A stretch of 64,000 nucleotides of DNA from Cellulosimicrobium funkei (GCF_004519295.1 NZ_SOZH01000001.1:186001-250000); one strand, 5' to 3'. Shown: positions 1 to 8,608, counted from the stretch's first letter. A program made the numbers and translations. Notes: generated by a model from the sequence alone, not told the origin.

Positions 1-1
1 G

Positions 2-100
2 GACGGCGACCGGGCCGCGGAGCTCGCCGCGGCGCACGTCGAGAGCAGCCGACGGCGGCGGGCCGCCCTCGCGGCGCGCCGCGCCGCGTCGCGGGCCTGA
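2..100 (+). CDS. GntR/FadR-type regulator, C-terminal fragment
   Basis: Only the last 32 codons are in the window; the frame enters from the left edge and stops with TGA at 98-100. The visible peptide (DGDRAAELAAAHVES followed by Arg/Ala-rich residues) looks like the final helix of an FCD ligand-binding domain, which in FadR-type GntR regulators ends with a helix carrying a conserved His. The DNA-binding part lies outside the window, so the family call rests on this one helix and is tentative. Confidence 0.4.
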   Translation, partial: DGDRAAELAAAHVESSRRRRAALAARRAASRA

Positions 101-116
101 ACGTCAGACCGGAGCG

Positions 117-548
117 TCAGACCGGCCCGGACGTCCCGTCGCCGACCGACCGGGCCGGGATCTGGACGGCCTTGTCCCACGCGCCGACCAGGCGGCCGTC
201 GGAGGTCTCCAGGCGGAACGGTGCGAGCGGGAGGTTGCCGGCCCGGCGCCGGGCCCGGAGCACGTCGAGCGCGTCCTCGTCCGTCTCGGCGCCGAACGGC
301 TCGCCGCGCCGCGCACCGGTGGCGGTGACGACGCGATAGCTCGTCATCCGGTCGTCGTCGTGGTGGACCTCGTCGTCGAGCGCGGCGACCTCCTGGGCGA
401 TCTCGAGGCTCGGCAGCGCGCCCCACGTGCGGCCGGGGCCGTCGAGGGTCCAGGTGCCGGTGTCGTCGCGCCGGACGACGTACTCGCGCGAGGCGCTGCG
501 GGCACGCCAGGTCCGGTGGTCGACGGCGGTCCAGGTGAGCATGTTCAT
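117..548 (-). CDS. Conserved hypothetical protein, 143 aa
   Basis: A 143-residue soluble protein starting MNMLTWTAVDH. It has a plausible compact alpha/beta composition: an N-terminal half rich in Trp, Arg and short beta-type segments (WTLDGPGRTWGAL), an acidic linker (DDEVHHDDD) and a C-terminal segment with PLAPFRLETSDG. There is no signal peptide or membrane segment and I do not recognise the family. No good Shine-Dalgarno precedes the ATG at 548; a second ATG two codons later is possible. It faces the partial regulator tail-to-tail and is divergent from the arginine genes, so it is probably a single-gene unit. Confidence 0.6.
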   Translation of the reverse strand: MNMLTWTAVDHRTWRARSASREYVVRRDDTGTWTLDGPGRTWGALPSLEIAQEVAALDDEVHHDDDRMTSYRVVTATGARRGEPFGAETDEDALDVLRARRRAGNLPLAPFRLETSDGRLVGAWDKAVQIPARSVGDGTSGPV

Positions 549-831
549 GTGCGGTGAGGTGGGTCGGACGACGGTCGGTCACTCGTCGGTCGAGCAGTTC
601 CCCCCTGCCGTGTCCGGCGACCCACGGGCAGCGTACGCGTACCGATCGCGCGCGCGTGTCCACCCTGAGGAGGAGATCGGGCGGCGGGTACGGCGCCCGG
701 GGTAGGCCGCGCGGGGGACCCCGGCACCCGACGCGCGGGCCGACCGCGACGCTGCCATCATCGACCGGGTCAGCACGGCGCCGCCGAGCCGCTCGGCGCG
801 GGCGGGCACGCGAGCGCGAGGGGCGTGGGGC
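549..831. other. Intergenic region upstream of arcD
   Basis: A 283-base gap between two divergent genes. It must hold both promoters, but I could not pick a convincing -35/-10 pair. It contains short GC palindromes and no credible ORF on either strand. Confidence 0.4.
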
Positions 832-2283
832 ATGACCGCTGAGGGCACGGCGCAGGGCACGACGTCCGGCACCACGAAGGTCACCGTGCTCACGCTCACG
901 GCGATGGTCGTGGGTTCCATGGTCGGGGCGGGCGTCTTCTCGCTCCCGCGCCGCTTCGCTCAGGAGACGGGGGTCGCGGGCGCGCTCGTGGCGTGGGTCG
1001 TCGCGGGCGCGGGCATGTTCACGCTCGCCCTCGTCTTCCAGCGGCTCGCGGTCCGCAAGCCCGGGCTCGACGCCGGGGTCTACGCGTACGCGAAGGCGGG
1101 CTTCGGGGAGTTCACGGGCTTCTACGCCGCCGCCGGGTACTGGGCGAGCGCGTGCGTGGGCAACGTGACGTACTGGGTGCTCATCATGTCGACGCTCGGG
1201 GCGTGGGTCCCCGCCCTGGGCGCGGGGGACACGGTGCTCGCGCTCGTGCTCTCGTCGGTCGGGCTGTGGCTCTTCTTCGCGCTCGTGCGGCAGGGGATCC
1301 GGGAGGCGACGGCGATCAACCGGATCGTCACGATCGCCAAGCTCGTGCCCATCCTCGTCTTCGTCCTGCTCGCCGTGCTCGCGTTCGACCCCGCGGTCTT
1401 CGCGGAGAACCTCCACGGCGCCTCGTACACCGGGTCGCTGTTCGACCAGGTGCGCGACACCATGCTCGTCACCGTGTTCGTCTTCCTCGGGGTCGAGGGC
1501 GCGAGCGTCTACTCGCGGCACGCGCGCCGTCGCGAGGACGTGGGGCGGGCGACGATCCTCGGGTTCACGAGCGTGCTCGCGGTCTTCGCGTCGGTGACCA
1601 TCGTGTCCTACGGGATCCTGCCGATGGCCGAGATCGCGGAGCTGCGCCAGCCGTCGATGGCGGGCGTGCTGGAGGCCGCGGTCGGGCCGTGGGGGAGCGT
1701 CTTCGTGGGCGTCGGGCTGATCGTCTCGGTTCTCGGCGCCTACCTCGCGTGGACCCTCATGGCGGCGGAGGTCCTGTTCGTCGCGGCCAAGGACCGCGAC
1801 ATGCCGCGGTTCCTCACCCGCACGCGCCGGGAGGACGTCCCGGTGAACGCGCTGCTGCTCAGCACGGCGCTCTCGCAGGTGGTCCTCGTCGTCACGTACT
1901 TCTCCGACGACGCGTTCGACTTCGCGCTCGACCTCACCGCGTCGATGACCCTCATCCCGTTCCTGCTGGCCGCGCTCTACGCGCTGCGGCTGCGGCTCAC
2001 GCGCGAGACGTACGACGGCGCCCCCGCCCGCACCCTGACGGGCGACCTCGTCGTGGCGGTCCTCGCGTCGGCGTACACCGCGTTCCTGCTCTTCGCGGCC
2101 GGGCTCGACCTGGCGCTGCTCGCGTTCGTCTTCTACGCGCCCGTCACCGTCCTCTTCGTCATGACGCGCCGCGAGCAGGGGCGGCGGGCGTTCGGGCCCG
2201 CGGAGCTCGCGCTGCTCGGCGTCGTCGTGGCGCTCGCGGTGCTCGCCGTCGTCGGCCTCGCGGCGGGGTGGGTGTCGCTGTGA
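832..2283 (+). CDS. arcD: APC-family arginine/ornithine antiporter
   Basis: A 483-residue polytopic membrane protein of the basic amino acid/polyamine antiporter branch of the APC superfamily. The first membrane helix carries the family motif GSMVGAGVF at residues 28-36, which forms part of the unwound substrate site. About twelve hydrophobic segments follow, and the length is normal for the family. It would exchange external arginine for internal ornithine. The direct evidence for that substrate is context: the next gene, 43 bases downstream on the same strand, is arginine deiminase. No ornithine carbamoyltransferase or carbamate kinase follows, so the rest of the pathway must lie elsewhere. 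The start is the ATG after a GAGGGG-type ribosome site. Confidence 0.85.
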   Translation: MTAEGTAQGTTSGTTKVTVLTLTAMVVGSMVGAGVFSLPRRFAQETGVAGALVAWVVAGAGMFTLALVFQRLAVRKPGLDAGVYAYAKAGFGEFTGFYAAAGYWASACVGNVTYWVLIMSTLGAWVPALGAGDTVLALVLSSVGLWLFFALVRQGIREATAINRIVTIAKLVPILVFVLLAVLAFDPAVFAENLHGASYTGSLFDQVRDTMLVTVFVFLGVEGASVYSRHARRREDVGRATILGFTSVLAVFASVTIVSYGILPMAEIAELRQPSMAGVLEAAVGPWGSVFVGVGLIVSVLGAYLAWTLMAAEVLFVAAKDRDMPRFLTRTRREDVPVNALLLSTALSQVVLVVTYFSDDAFDFALDLTASMTLIPFLLAALYALRLRLTRETYDGAPARTLTGDLVVAVLASAYTAFLLFAAGLDLALLAFVFYAPVTVLFVMTRREQGRRAFGPAELALLGVVVALAVLAVVGLAAGWVSL

Positions 2284-2326
2284 GACCACCGGACCGTACC
2301 GACCGCACCACCGAGAGGGAGCACCC

Positions 2327-3598
2327 ATGAGCGTCGCGTCCGCCGTCCCGTCCACCGTCCCGCCCGCGCAGCACGGCGTCCACTCGGAGGTGGGGCGCCT
2401 GCGCAAGGTCCTCGTCTGCGCACCGGGGCTGGCGCACGAGCGGCTGACCCCGACGAACTCCGACGACCTCCTCTTCGACGACGTCATGTGGGTGGAGGCC
2501 GCCCAGCGCGACCACCTCGACTTCGTCAACAAGCTGACGAACCGGGGCGTCGAGGTCGTCGAGCTGCACGACCTCCTCGCGCAGACGCTCGCGATCCCCG
2601 AGGCGCGGGCGTGGGTGCTCGACCGCAAGGTCGTGCCGAACCAGGTGGGCCTGGGGCTCGTCGAGGGCACGCGGGCCTACCTCGACTCGCTGAGCGAGCG
2701 CGAGCTCGCGCGGTTCCTCGTGGGCGGCCTGGCGACGACCGACCTGCCCGACGACTACCGCACCGGCTACGTGGACCTCGCGCGCGAGTCGACGGGCGGG
2801 TTCGAGTACCTGCTCCCGCCGCTGCCGAACACCCTGTACACGCGCGACACCACGTGCTGGGTCTACGGCGGCCTGACGCTCAACCCGCTGTACTGGCCGG
2901 CGCGCCAGGAGGAGACGCTCCTCATGAAGGCGGTCTACGCGTTCCACCCCGAGTACCGGGAGTCGACGGTGTGGTGGGGCGACCCGGAGCAGGACTGGGG
3001 CCAGGCCACGCTGGAGGGCGGCGACGTCATGCCGGTGGGCAACGGCGCGGTGCTCGTCGGGATGAGCGAGCGCACGTCGCGCCAGGCGATCTCGCAGCTC
3101 GCGAAGGCGCTGTTCGACGCGGGCGCGGCGGAGCAGGTCGTCGTCGCGGGCATGCCGCGGCTGCGCGCGGCGATGCACCTCGACACCGTGTTCACGTTCG
3201 CGGACCGCGACCTCGTCACGGTGCACCCGGCGATCGTCGACGGCATCCACACCTTCACGCTGCGGCCGTCGGACCGCGCGCCGGGCGTCGAGATCACCGA
3301 CGAGGGCGACACGCCCTTCGTCGACGTGGTGGCGCGCGCGCTGGGTCTGCCCGCGCTGCGCGTCGTGGAGACGGCGGGCGACGCGTACGCGTCCGAGCGG
3401 CAGCAGTGGGACTCGGGGAACAACGCCGTCGCCATCGAGCCGGGCGTCGTCGTCACGTACGACCGCAACACCCTGACCAACGCGGCGCTGCGGCGCGCGG
3501 GCGTCGAGGTCGTGACGATCGTCGGGGCGGAGCTCGGGCGCGGCCGGGGCGGCGGGCACTGCATGACGTGCCCCGTCGCGCGCGACCCGCTCGACTGA
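2327..3598 (+). CDS. arcA: Arginine deiminase
   Basis: A 423-residue cytoplasmic enzyme that hydrolyses L-arginine to citrulline and ammonia, the first step of the arginine deiminase route for ATP production and acid resistance. Recognisable elements are the EGGD segment near residue 230, the catalytic His in AAMHLDTVF (about residue 284), and the C-terminal GGGHCMTCP block with nucleophile Cys412, eleven residues from the end as in known deiminases. Length matches the family. The start ATG is preceded by GAGAGGGAG. It follows arcD closely and is probably co-transcribed with it. Only arcD and arcA are present at this locus. Confidence 0.95.
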   Translation: MSVASAVPSTVPPAQHGVHSEVGRLRKVLVCAPGLAHERLTPTNSDDLLFDDVMWVEAAQRDHLDFVNKLTNRGVEVVELHDLLAQTLAIPEARAWVLDRKVVPNQVGLGLVEGTRAYLDSLSERELARFLVGGLATTDLPDDYRTGYVDLARESTGGFEYLLPPLPNTLYTRDTTCWVYGGLTLNPLYWPARQEETLLMKAVYAFHPEYRESTVWWGDPEQDWGQATLEGGDVMPVGNGAVLVGMSERTSRQAISQLAKALFDAGAAEQVVVAGMPRLRAAMHLDTVFTFADRDLVTVHPAIVDGIHTFTLRPSDRAPGVEITDEGDTPFVDVVARALGLPALRVVETAGDAYASERQQWDSGNNAVAIEPGVVVTYDRNTLTNAALRRAGVEVVTIVGAELGRGRGGGHCMTCPVARDPLD

Positions 3599-3679
3599 GA
3601 CGCCGCTCGGCGGACCACCGGCGCGGCGCGGCTCCCGGGATACCCTGCACGAGCCGCCCACGACGAGAGGACCCGCCCG

Positions 3680-5053
3680 ATGTCCGACCCCACCGAGCCG
3701 TACGAGCCGGTCGACGACCAGACCGTCATGCGGCCGCCGCGGCGGTACGGGGACGACGGCGCCGCGACCCCGGGCGGGTCGCCGCCCCCGCCGCCCCCGC
3801 CCGGACCGGGGCAGTCCCACGCCCAGGTCCCGTACGGCACGGACCCGTACGGGCAGCGCGGGGCGCCGCCAGCGCCCCAGGGGTACCGCGGCCCGGACCC
3901 GCACGCGACGCTCCCGCCGGCGGACACGGGCGCGACCTGGCCTCCCGCGGAGACCGGCGCGACGTGGCCGCCCGCCGCGACGTCGTCCGGCCACACCGCA
4001 CCGCCGCCGCCCGGGGCGTACGCGGGCGCGCCCGGCGCGCCCTACGGCGCCCCGCCGCACGGCACCCACCCCACGGCTCCGTACGGCAGCCCGTCCGCGC
4101 CGTACGGGGCGCCGTCGGGCCCGGGCTACGGCGCGCCCGACGACGCGACGGTCGTCCCGACGGCGACCGCGCCGCCGTCGGACCCGTACGGCTTCTCCCC
4201 GTACGCGACGCCGCCGGGCCGCGGCCGTCGCCCGTGGCTCGTGCCGGTGCTCGCCGGCCTGGGCGCGTTCGGGCTCGTCGCGGGCGCCCTCGGCGTGTGG
4301 CTCGGGCTGCGCGACGACTCCGCGCCCGACCCCGGGCCGACCACGGCCGAGCAGGCGCCCGCGACGTCGGACGCGCCGACGGAGCCGGAGCCGGAGGAGA
4401 CCGAGGACCCCGCGGACACCGACGTCACCGACGACGAGCCGTGGCTCGCGCAGGAGTACCGCGCGGGCGCGGAGATGGACCCGGAGAAGGGCCCCGAGCT
4501 CGCGCCGATGTCGTGGGCGTACTTCTCCGACAACGACTACCTCGTCAACGACGACCGCATCGCCCTCGTGGCGCGGCGGGACTTCGCGTGCGACGACGTC
4601 CCCGCGATCCCCGCGATCCAGGCCCTCGCGGGCTCGTGCCAGGCAGGGTTCGAGGCCCGCGTCGTGTCCGACGACGGCCCGACCGTCGCGCTCGACGTCG
4701 TCGTGCTGGACGTCGGCTCGAAGGAGGAGGCCGAGCGCGCCGCCGCGGCGTTCAACGACGCGCCGGAGGGCGACCCCCTGGCCGACACCACCGGCCCGGC
4801 CCACCCGACCCTCGCCGCGGCCGTCCCGCAGCCCGGGTTCCAGGGCTCGTACGCGATCCTCGACGACGGGGACGCGCCGTCGGTCATGCTGAGCACGGGC
4901 ACCGTCGTGATCATGTACCGGCTCGGGATCGACGACGGCCTGGAGCGCGACCAGGTGCTCCCGGTCGCGCAGGCGGTCGGGTTCGTCGTCACCGACCACG
5001 AGCTGGCGAAGTCGTTCGACGAGAAGAAGTTCGCGAAGCCCAAGGCCGGCTGA
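3680..5053 (+). CDS. Proline-rich single-pass membrane protein
   Basis: A 457-residue protein with three parts. Residues 1 to about 180 are a cytoplasmic, disordered Pro/Gly/Tyr/Ala-rich tail with repeated PYG units. One membrane helix follows at about 184-205 (WLVPVLAGLGAFGLVAGAL). After a Thr/Glu/Asp linker, an extracellular domain of about 220 residues contains two Cys (FACDDV, GSCQAGF) that could form a disulfide. This architecture is common among actinobacterial envelope proteins of unknown function; I do not recognise the external domain. It has its own AGAGG ribosome site and sits between arcA and the fluoride operon without overlap. Confidence 0.8.
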   Translation: MSDPTEPYEPVDDQTVMRPPRRYGDDGAATPGGSPPPPPPPGPGQSHAQVPYGTDPYGQRGAPPAPQGYRGPDPHATLPPADTGATWPPAETGATWPPAATSSGHTAPPPPGAYAGAPGAPYGAPPHGTHPTAPYGSPSAPYGAPSGPGYGAPDDATVVPTATAPPSDPYGFSPYATPPGRGRRPWLVPVLAGLGAFGLVAGALGVWLGLRDDSAPDPGPTTAEQAPATSDAPTEPEPEETEDPADTDVTDDEPWLAQEYRAGAEMDPEKGPELAPMSWAYFSDNDYLVNDDRIALVARRDFACDDVPAIPAIQALAGSCQAGFEARVVSDDGPTVALDVVVLDVGSKEEAERAAAAFNDAPEGDPLADTTGPAHPTLAAAVPQPGFQGSYAILDDGDAPSVMLSTGTVVIMYRLGIDDGLERDQVLPVAQAVGFVVTDHELAKSFDEKKFAKPKAG

Positions 5054-5084
5054 GCGGACGGTCCCGGCGCTGGCTACGCTGGGA

Positions 5085-5148
5085 GCGGTGATGGATCCCG
5101 CCGGGGCGCAGCCGCCCGAACCGCCGCCAGGGCTGATGGTTCCTGACT
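5085..5148 (+). promoter_or_regulatory. Fluoride riboswitch (crcB motif)
   Basis: Key blocks of the crcB-motif aptamer appear in order: GGTGATGG at 5087-5094, CGCC closing the first stem, AACCGCC at 5119-5125, and GCTGATGGTTCCTGAC at 5132-5147. GGTG pairs with CGCC, and the enclosed loop GGATCC can pair with downstream GGTTCC (five of six positions), giving the expected pseudoknot. It lies just upstream of a stress-protein gene and two crcB channels, the classic targets. The downstream region (5149-5190) holds two mutually exclusive short hairpins and the ribosome site of the first gene. Confidence 0.88.
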
Positions 5149-5193
5149 CGTCGCCCGTCGGCGGGCAGGACGTTGCCCGCGGGAGGAGGCCGC

Positions 5194-5754
5194 ATGAGAG
5201 CACGGCCGCACGCGGGGGCGGTGCCCCAGCCCGCGCTCGACCGGATGGTCCCGTTCGCGGGGCACGCCGTGGTGGTGGGCGTCGTCCCGGGCGGTGACCC
5301 GCTCGTCGTCCGCACGGCGGCGGCCTGGGCCGACGCCGCCGGGTCCCGGCTCGTCGCGGCGTACGCCGACGCGTCGCGCGCCGTGGTCGAGGAGCACCCG
5401 GACGGGTCCGTGACGCACGCGCCCCTCGACCCGGACTCCGCCGACGACGCCTGGCAGGGCACCGCCGAGCGCCTGCGCGCCGAGGTCGGCGCGGAGCTCG
5501 CGGGAGCACGCGTGCCGTGGGAGCTGCGCTACCTCGCGGGGCGGCCCGACCGCGCGCTGACCCACCTCGCGCGCGCCGTCGACGCGGCGGTGATCGTCGT
5601 CGGGTCGCGCGCGCCCGGCTCGCTCGCGCACGTGCGCGAGCTCGTCGAGGGGTCGGTCGCGGTGCACCTGGCCCACCACCAGCACCGCCCCGTCCTCACG
5701 GTCCCGCTCGCCGTCGTGGACTGGAAGGAGATCCGCACCCCGTGGGAGAGGTGA
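5194..5754 (+). CDS. Universal stress protein (UspA fold)
   Basis: A 186-residue cytoplasmic protein with the UspA-like alpha/beta fold: an N-terminal VVVGVVPGGDPLVVRTAAAW strand-helix unit, a middle helix with AERLRAEVG, and the C-terminal VIVVGSR block ending in a PVLTVPL strand as in Usp domains. The start is ATG 5194, seven bases after GGAGGAGG; an in-frame upstream ATG at 5173 lacks a ribosome site. It is the first gene behind the fluoride riboswitch and overlaps the first crcB gene, so it is under fluoride control. Usp domains occur in several fluoride operons; the role is unknown and possibly protective. Confidence 0.85.
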   Translation: MRARPHAGAVPQPALDRMVPFAGHAVVVGVVPGGDPLVVRTAAAWADAAGSRLVAAYADASRAVVEEHPDGSVTHAPLDPDSADDAWQGTAERLRAEVGAELAGARVPWELRYLAGRPDRALTHLARAVDAAVIVVGSRAPGSLAHVRELVEGSVAVHLAHHQHRPVLTVPLAVVDWKEIRTPWER

Positions 5755-6188
5755 CGCGCCGGACCCCGCTGCTCGCGCTCGCGGGCCTCGTCGCGGCCGG
5801 GGGAGCGGTCGGCACGACGGCGCGCGCGCTGCTCGAGCAGGCGTTCGCGCCCGTGCCGGGCGCGTGGCCGTGGACGACGTTCTGGATCAACCTCGTCGGC
5901 TCGTTCGTGCTCGGCGCGCTGCTCGAGACGCTGCTGCGCGCGGGCCCCGACTCGGGCGGGCGCCGGGCCGTCCGGCTCGGGTGCGGCACCGGCGTGCTCG
6001 GGGGCTTCACGACGTACTCGACGTTCGTCGTCGAGGTCGAGCGCCTCGCGAGCGGCGGGCACGCCGCCCTCGGCGCGGCCTACGCGCTGGGGAGCGTCGC
6101 GCTGGGGGTCGCGGCGGCGGTGGGCGGCGTCGCGCTCGCGGCCGCGGCCCGACGGCGGCGCGTCGCCCGCGGCGGTGGCGCGCGGTGA
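5742..6188 (+). CDS. crcB: Fluoride channel CrcB/Fluc, subunit 1
   Basis: A 148-residue four-helix membrane protein of the Fluc family, which exports fluoride passively and protects enolase and pyrophosphatase. It shows WINLVGSFVLGALLE with the conserved Asn, and GGFTTYSTFVVEVE with the Phe/Thr/Ser box lining the pore. The start is GTG 5742, eleven bases after GGAAGGAG; a second GTG at 5751 would overlap the previous stop as GTGA and is equally possible. It is the middle gene of the fluoride operon and ends in an Arg-rich tail that overlaps the second crcB by four bases. Confidence 0.93.
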   Translation: MGEVTRRTPLLALAGLVAAGGAVGTTARALLEQAFAPVPGAWPWTTFWINLVGSFVLGALLETLLRAGPDSGGRRAVRLGCGTGVLGGFTTYSTFVVEVERLASGGHAALGAAYALGSVALGVAAAVGGVALAAAARRRRVARGGGAR

Positions 6189-6562
6189 CGGGGGTCCTCG
6201 ACCTGCTGCTCGTCGCCGTCGCGGGCGGTCTCGGCGCGGCGTCCCGGTTCCTCCTCGACACGGTGGTCGCGCGGCACAACCGCTGGTCGACGCCGCTCGG
6301 CACGCTCGTGGTCAACGTGACGGCGTGCTTCCTGCTGGGGCTGCTCACGGGGTGGGGGGCGACGCACCCGGGCCGGGGGGACGTCGTGGCGGTGCTCGGC
6401 GTCGGGTTCCTCGGCGGGTACTCCACGTTCTCGACGGCGTCGGTCGAGGGGGCGCGGCTCCTGCTCGCGGGCCGCGGCGCGGTCGCGGTCGTGCACGCGC
6501 TGGGGATGCTGCTCGTGTGCCTCGCGGCCGCCGTGGCGGGGATCGCGCTCGGGGGCGGGTGA
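6185..6562 (+). CDS. crcB: Fluoride channel CrcB/Fluc, subunit 2
   Basis: A 125-residue second Fluc protein whose GTG start overlaps the stop of the first (GTGA at 6185-6188). Motifs match: GGLGAASRFLLD near the start, LVVNVTACFLLGLL with the pore Asn, and GGYSTFSTASVEGARL. Tandem crcB pairs are known in Gram-positive bacteria and generally build heterodimeric dual-topology channels. The adjacent, translationally coupled arrangement fits that, with the two subunits inserted in opposite orientation. The last gene of the riboswitch-controlled unit. Confidence 0.93.
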   Translation: MTGVLDLLLVAVAGGLGAASRFLLDTVVARHNRWSTPLGTLVVNVTACFLLGLLTGWGATHPGRGDVVAVLGVGFLGGYSTFSTASVEGARLLLAGRGAVAVVHALGMLLVCLAAAVAGIALGGG

Positions 6563-6579
6563 GGTGTCGCGGGCCAGGT

Positions 6580-6595
6580 GCAACCTGAAGGTTGC
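6580..6595. promoter_or_regulatory. Palindromic operator 1 of the SRPBCC-ArsR pair
   Basis: A perfect 16-base palindrome (GCAACCT-GA-AGGTTGC) 67 bases upstream of the SRPBCC start. Its GCAAC/GTTGC arms recur in the second palindrome, suggesting two sites for one dimeric regulator, most likely the ArsR protein encoded two genes downstream. Confidence 0.6.
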
Positions 6596-6606
6596 GCTCG
6601 ACCGAG

Positions 6607-6634
6607 CGCTGTGCAACTGTGGAGTTGCACAGCG
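6607..6634. promoter_or_regulatory. Palindromic operator 2 of the SRPBCC-ArsR pair
   Basis: A perfect inverted repeat with 12-base arms (CGCTGTGCAACT and its complement) around a GTGG centre, 27 bases before the SRPBCC start. As RNA it would also form a strong hairpin, but its shared TGCAAC core with the upstream palindrome favours an operator. Confidence 0.6.
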
Positions 6635-6661
6635 AGACCTTCCCCACGGAGAGGACGCACC

Positions 6662-7147
6662 ATGACCACCACGAACGAGCCGGCCGCCGTCGACGCGGCG
6701 TCGTACACCGTCTCCCGGACCGTGACGATCGACGCCCCGGCCGCCCGCGTCTGGGCGGCGCTCACCCAGGAGGACCTCATCAGCCGCTGGTTCGGTCAGC
6801 GCACCTCTCTGCCCGACCTGCGCGTCGGCGGCGAGGGCGTGTTCAGCTGGCCCGACGTCCCCGACGTCCAGGTGCGGATCGAGGAGTACGACCCCACGAC
6901 GACGTTCGCCTTCCGGTGGGGGACGCCGGTGGGGCAGCCCTTGGACGAGACGACGTCGACCGTCGCGCGCTTCACGCTCGAGCCGCAGGGCCCGACGACC
7001 GTCCTGCGCGTCGTCGAGACCGGGTTCGAGCGCACCGCCGACCCCGACGAGCTGCTCGAGAGCCACCGGCAGGGGTGGACGAGCGAGCTCGACGAGCTCG
7101 TCGAGCTCCTCGAAGGCGCTCTCGCGGGCGAGGGCGGGCACGCGTGA
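6662..7147 (+). CDS. SRPBCC/AHSA1-domain protein
   Basis: A 161-residue soluble protein of the START-like SRPBCC superfamily. The opening strand VSRTVTIDAPAARVWAALTQ, then LISRWFG and the GGEGVFSW segment are typical of the AHSA1 (activator of Hsp90 ATPase-like) branch; a long C-terminal helix (GWTSELDELVELLEGAL) closes the hydrophobic cavity. Ligand unknown. The start ATG has GGAGAGG upstream. It overlaps the following ArsR gene by four bases, the widespread pairing in which the ArsR repressor controls its own SRPBCC partner. Confidence 0.88.
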   Translation: MTTTNEPAAVDAASYTVSRTVTIDAPAARVWAALTQEDLISRWFGQRTSLPDLRVGGEGVFSWPDVPDVQVRIEEYDPTTTFAFRWGTPVGQPLDETTSTVARFTLEPQGPTTVLRVVETGFERTADPDELLESHRQGWTSELDELVELLEGALAGEGGHA

Positions 7148-7464
7148 GCGCAGCGGCGACGGAGCTCGCCCCCGTGTTCTCCGCGCTCGCGGACGACACC
7201 CGGTGGCGGATCCTCCAGGAGCTCGGCAGCGCGGACCTCTCGGCGTCCGCGCTCGCCGAGCGGCTCCCCGTGAGCCGGCAGGCCATCGCGAAGCACCTCG
7301 CCGTGCTCGCGGAGGTCGGGCTCGTCGAGTCGGTGCGCGTCGGGCGCGAGGTCCGGCACCGGGCCGTCGGGACGCGGCTCGGCGAGACGGCGCGCGCCCT
7401 CGAGGCCATCGGCGCGGCGTGGGACCGCCGGCTCGCGGCGATCAAGCGGATCGCGGAGGCGTAG
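7144..7464 (+). CDS. ArsR-family transcriptional regulator
   Basis: A 106-residue winged-helix repressor. Residues about 9-30 carry FSALADDTRWRILQELG, the usual ArsR first helices, and the recognition helix is in LPVSRQAIAKHLAVL. There is no Cys or CxC metal motif, so it is probably not a metal sensor. GTG start overlaps the SRPBCC stop (GTGA). Likely targets are the two palindromes upstream of the pair (6580-6634). It is convergent with the next gene, ten bases away. Confidence 0.9.
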   Translation: MSAAATELAPVFSALADDTRWRILQELGSADLSASALAERLPVSRQAIAKHLAVLAEVGLVESVRVGREVRHRAVGTRLGETARALEAIGAAWDRRLAAIKRIAEA

Positions 7465-7474
7465 CGGTCGTCGG

Positions 7475-8080
7475 TCAGGAGCCGGGAGCGGGGACGGGGT
7501 GCGCCGCGAGCGCCGACGCGACGGCGTGCAGGTTGTGCGCCATGAGGCGCCCGGTCTCGCGCGCCCACTCGTGCCCGTGGCCGGTCTGGACGTAGTCCGG
7601 CCCGGGCCCCGGGCCCTGGTTCCAGTAGGTCCACGCCTGTCCCGGGATCGTGTAGCCGATGTCCGCGAGGGCCCCGCTCACCTCCGAGATGACGTGGTGC
7701 GCGCCGTCCTCGTTGCCCGTGACCACGACCCCCGCGACCCGGTTGTACGCGACGGGGATCCCGTCGGGCCCCTCCTCGGAGATCATCGCGTCCATGCGCT
7801 CGAGCATGCGCTGGGCGAGCGACGACGGGCGCCCGAGCCACGTGGGCGTGAGGACCACGAGGATCTCCGACGCGACCAGCCGCTCGTGCACGCGCGGCCA
7901 CTCGTCGCCCTCCCCGACGTCGGTGACGACGCCGGGCGGCACGGCGAGGTCGACGAGGCGGACGTGCTCGACCTCGACCCCGCGGTCCTGGAGCGCCTCG
8001 GCGACCACGCGCCCGAGCGCCTCGGTGTTGGACGGCTCCGGAGAGCTCTTGAGCGTGCAGCTGACGAACAGCGCCTTCAT
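7475..8080 (-). CDS. Flavodoxin-like NAD(P)H-dependent FMN reductase
   Basis: A 201-residue protein of the flavodoxin fold. It starts MKALFVSCTLKSSPEPSNTEAL, a strand and phosphate-binding loop typical of FMN-dependent reductases, and has the conserved VVLTPTWLGRPSSLAQRMLERMD segment (binding of the isoalloxazine ring and dimer contact). The next segment, VAGVVVTGNEDGAHHV, is also characteristic. The start ATG at 8080 follows GGAGGACCCC; an upstream extension in frame is Arg/Pro-rich and was rejected. Substrate unknown (quinone, azo or iron-sulfur related). Single gene. Confidence 0.85.
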   Translation of the reverse strand: MKALFVSCTLKSSPEPSNTEALGRVVAEALQDRGVEVEHVRLVDLAVPPGVVTDVGEGDEWPRVHERLVASEILVVLTPTWLGRPSSLAQRMLERMDAMISEEGPDGIPVAYNRVAGVVVTGNEDGAHHVISEVSGALADIGYTIPGQAWTYWNQGPGPGPDYVQTGHGHEWARETGRLMAHNLHAVASALAAHPVPAPGS

Positions 8081-8194
8081 GGGGTCCTCCCGTGGCGCCG
8101 GGCGGTCGTGCCGCCCGGGACGGCCGGCGGCGGCTGGCTCCACCGTCCCGTCCAGCGTCACGGGGCCGCGCGTCGCTCGCAACGCGCGGCGTCG

Positions 8195-8608
8195 TCAGGG
8201 GAGGGCGGCGTCCTGGCGCCGGTATCCGCGCGCGAGCCGGACCTCGCCCTGCCCGGCGGCGGCGACGTCGTCCCACGGCACGAGGAACGTGCCGCGGTGC
8301 CGGCGCCGCACGAGCTGCGGCACCGGCCACGGCGCCGTGACGCCCGTGCGCTCGTACCCGAGGAGCGACGTCCCGGTCCGCGGGCTCACGAGGATCCCGA
8401 CGACCCGCGCGCGCCCGACGCGGCTGCGCCGTCGTACCGTCTCGGCCAGCGCGCGGTCCTCGGGGTGCGCGTCGTCGGGGTCGGTCCCGCCCGCGGGCGG
8501 GCCGTCGTCGGGCAGCGTGTCGAGGGCGAGGCGCACGTCGACGAGGAACCCGAGGTCCTCCCCGCCGGGCCCGAGGACGCGCGCGTCGAGCAGGTCGCCG
8601 AGGATCAC
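8195..8608 (-). CDS. PRC-barrel domain protein
   Basis: A 137-residue protein starting with GTG at 8608. The segment ILGDLLDARVLGPGGEDLGFLVDVRL reads as a PRC-barrel beta motif, and RVVGILVSPRTGTSLLGYER plus FLVPWDDVAAAG complete a small barrel. PRC barrels bind partners or RNA. It is the last gene of the six-gene minus-strand chain and overlaps the previous PRC gene as GTGA (8605-8608). The chain also encodes an NRAMP-related transporter, and PRC proteins may sense or attach to it at the membrane; that is inference. Confidence 0.75.
   Translation of the reverse strand: MILGDLLDARVLGPGGEDLGFLVDVRLALDTLPDDGPPAGGTDPDDAHPEDRALAETVRRRSRVGRARVVGILVSPRTGTSLLGYERTGVTAPWPVPQLVRRRHRGTFLVPWDDVAAAGQGEVRLARGYRRQDAALP

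Noticed and set aside
2159-5509. A 1116-residue minus-strand frame
   Set aside because: Arg/Ala/Gly-rich shadow of arcA and the proline-rich protein; high GC makes long false frames, and it lies across several real genes.
5517-5741. Longer N-terminus for crcB
   Set aside because: Upstream residues lie inside the usp gene in another frame and are Arg-rich; CrcB starts at the GTG near 5742.
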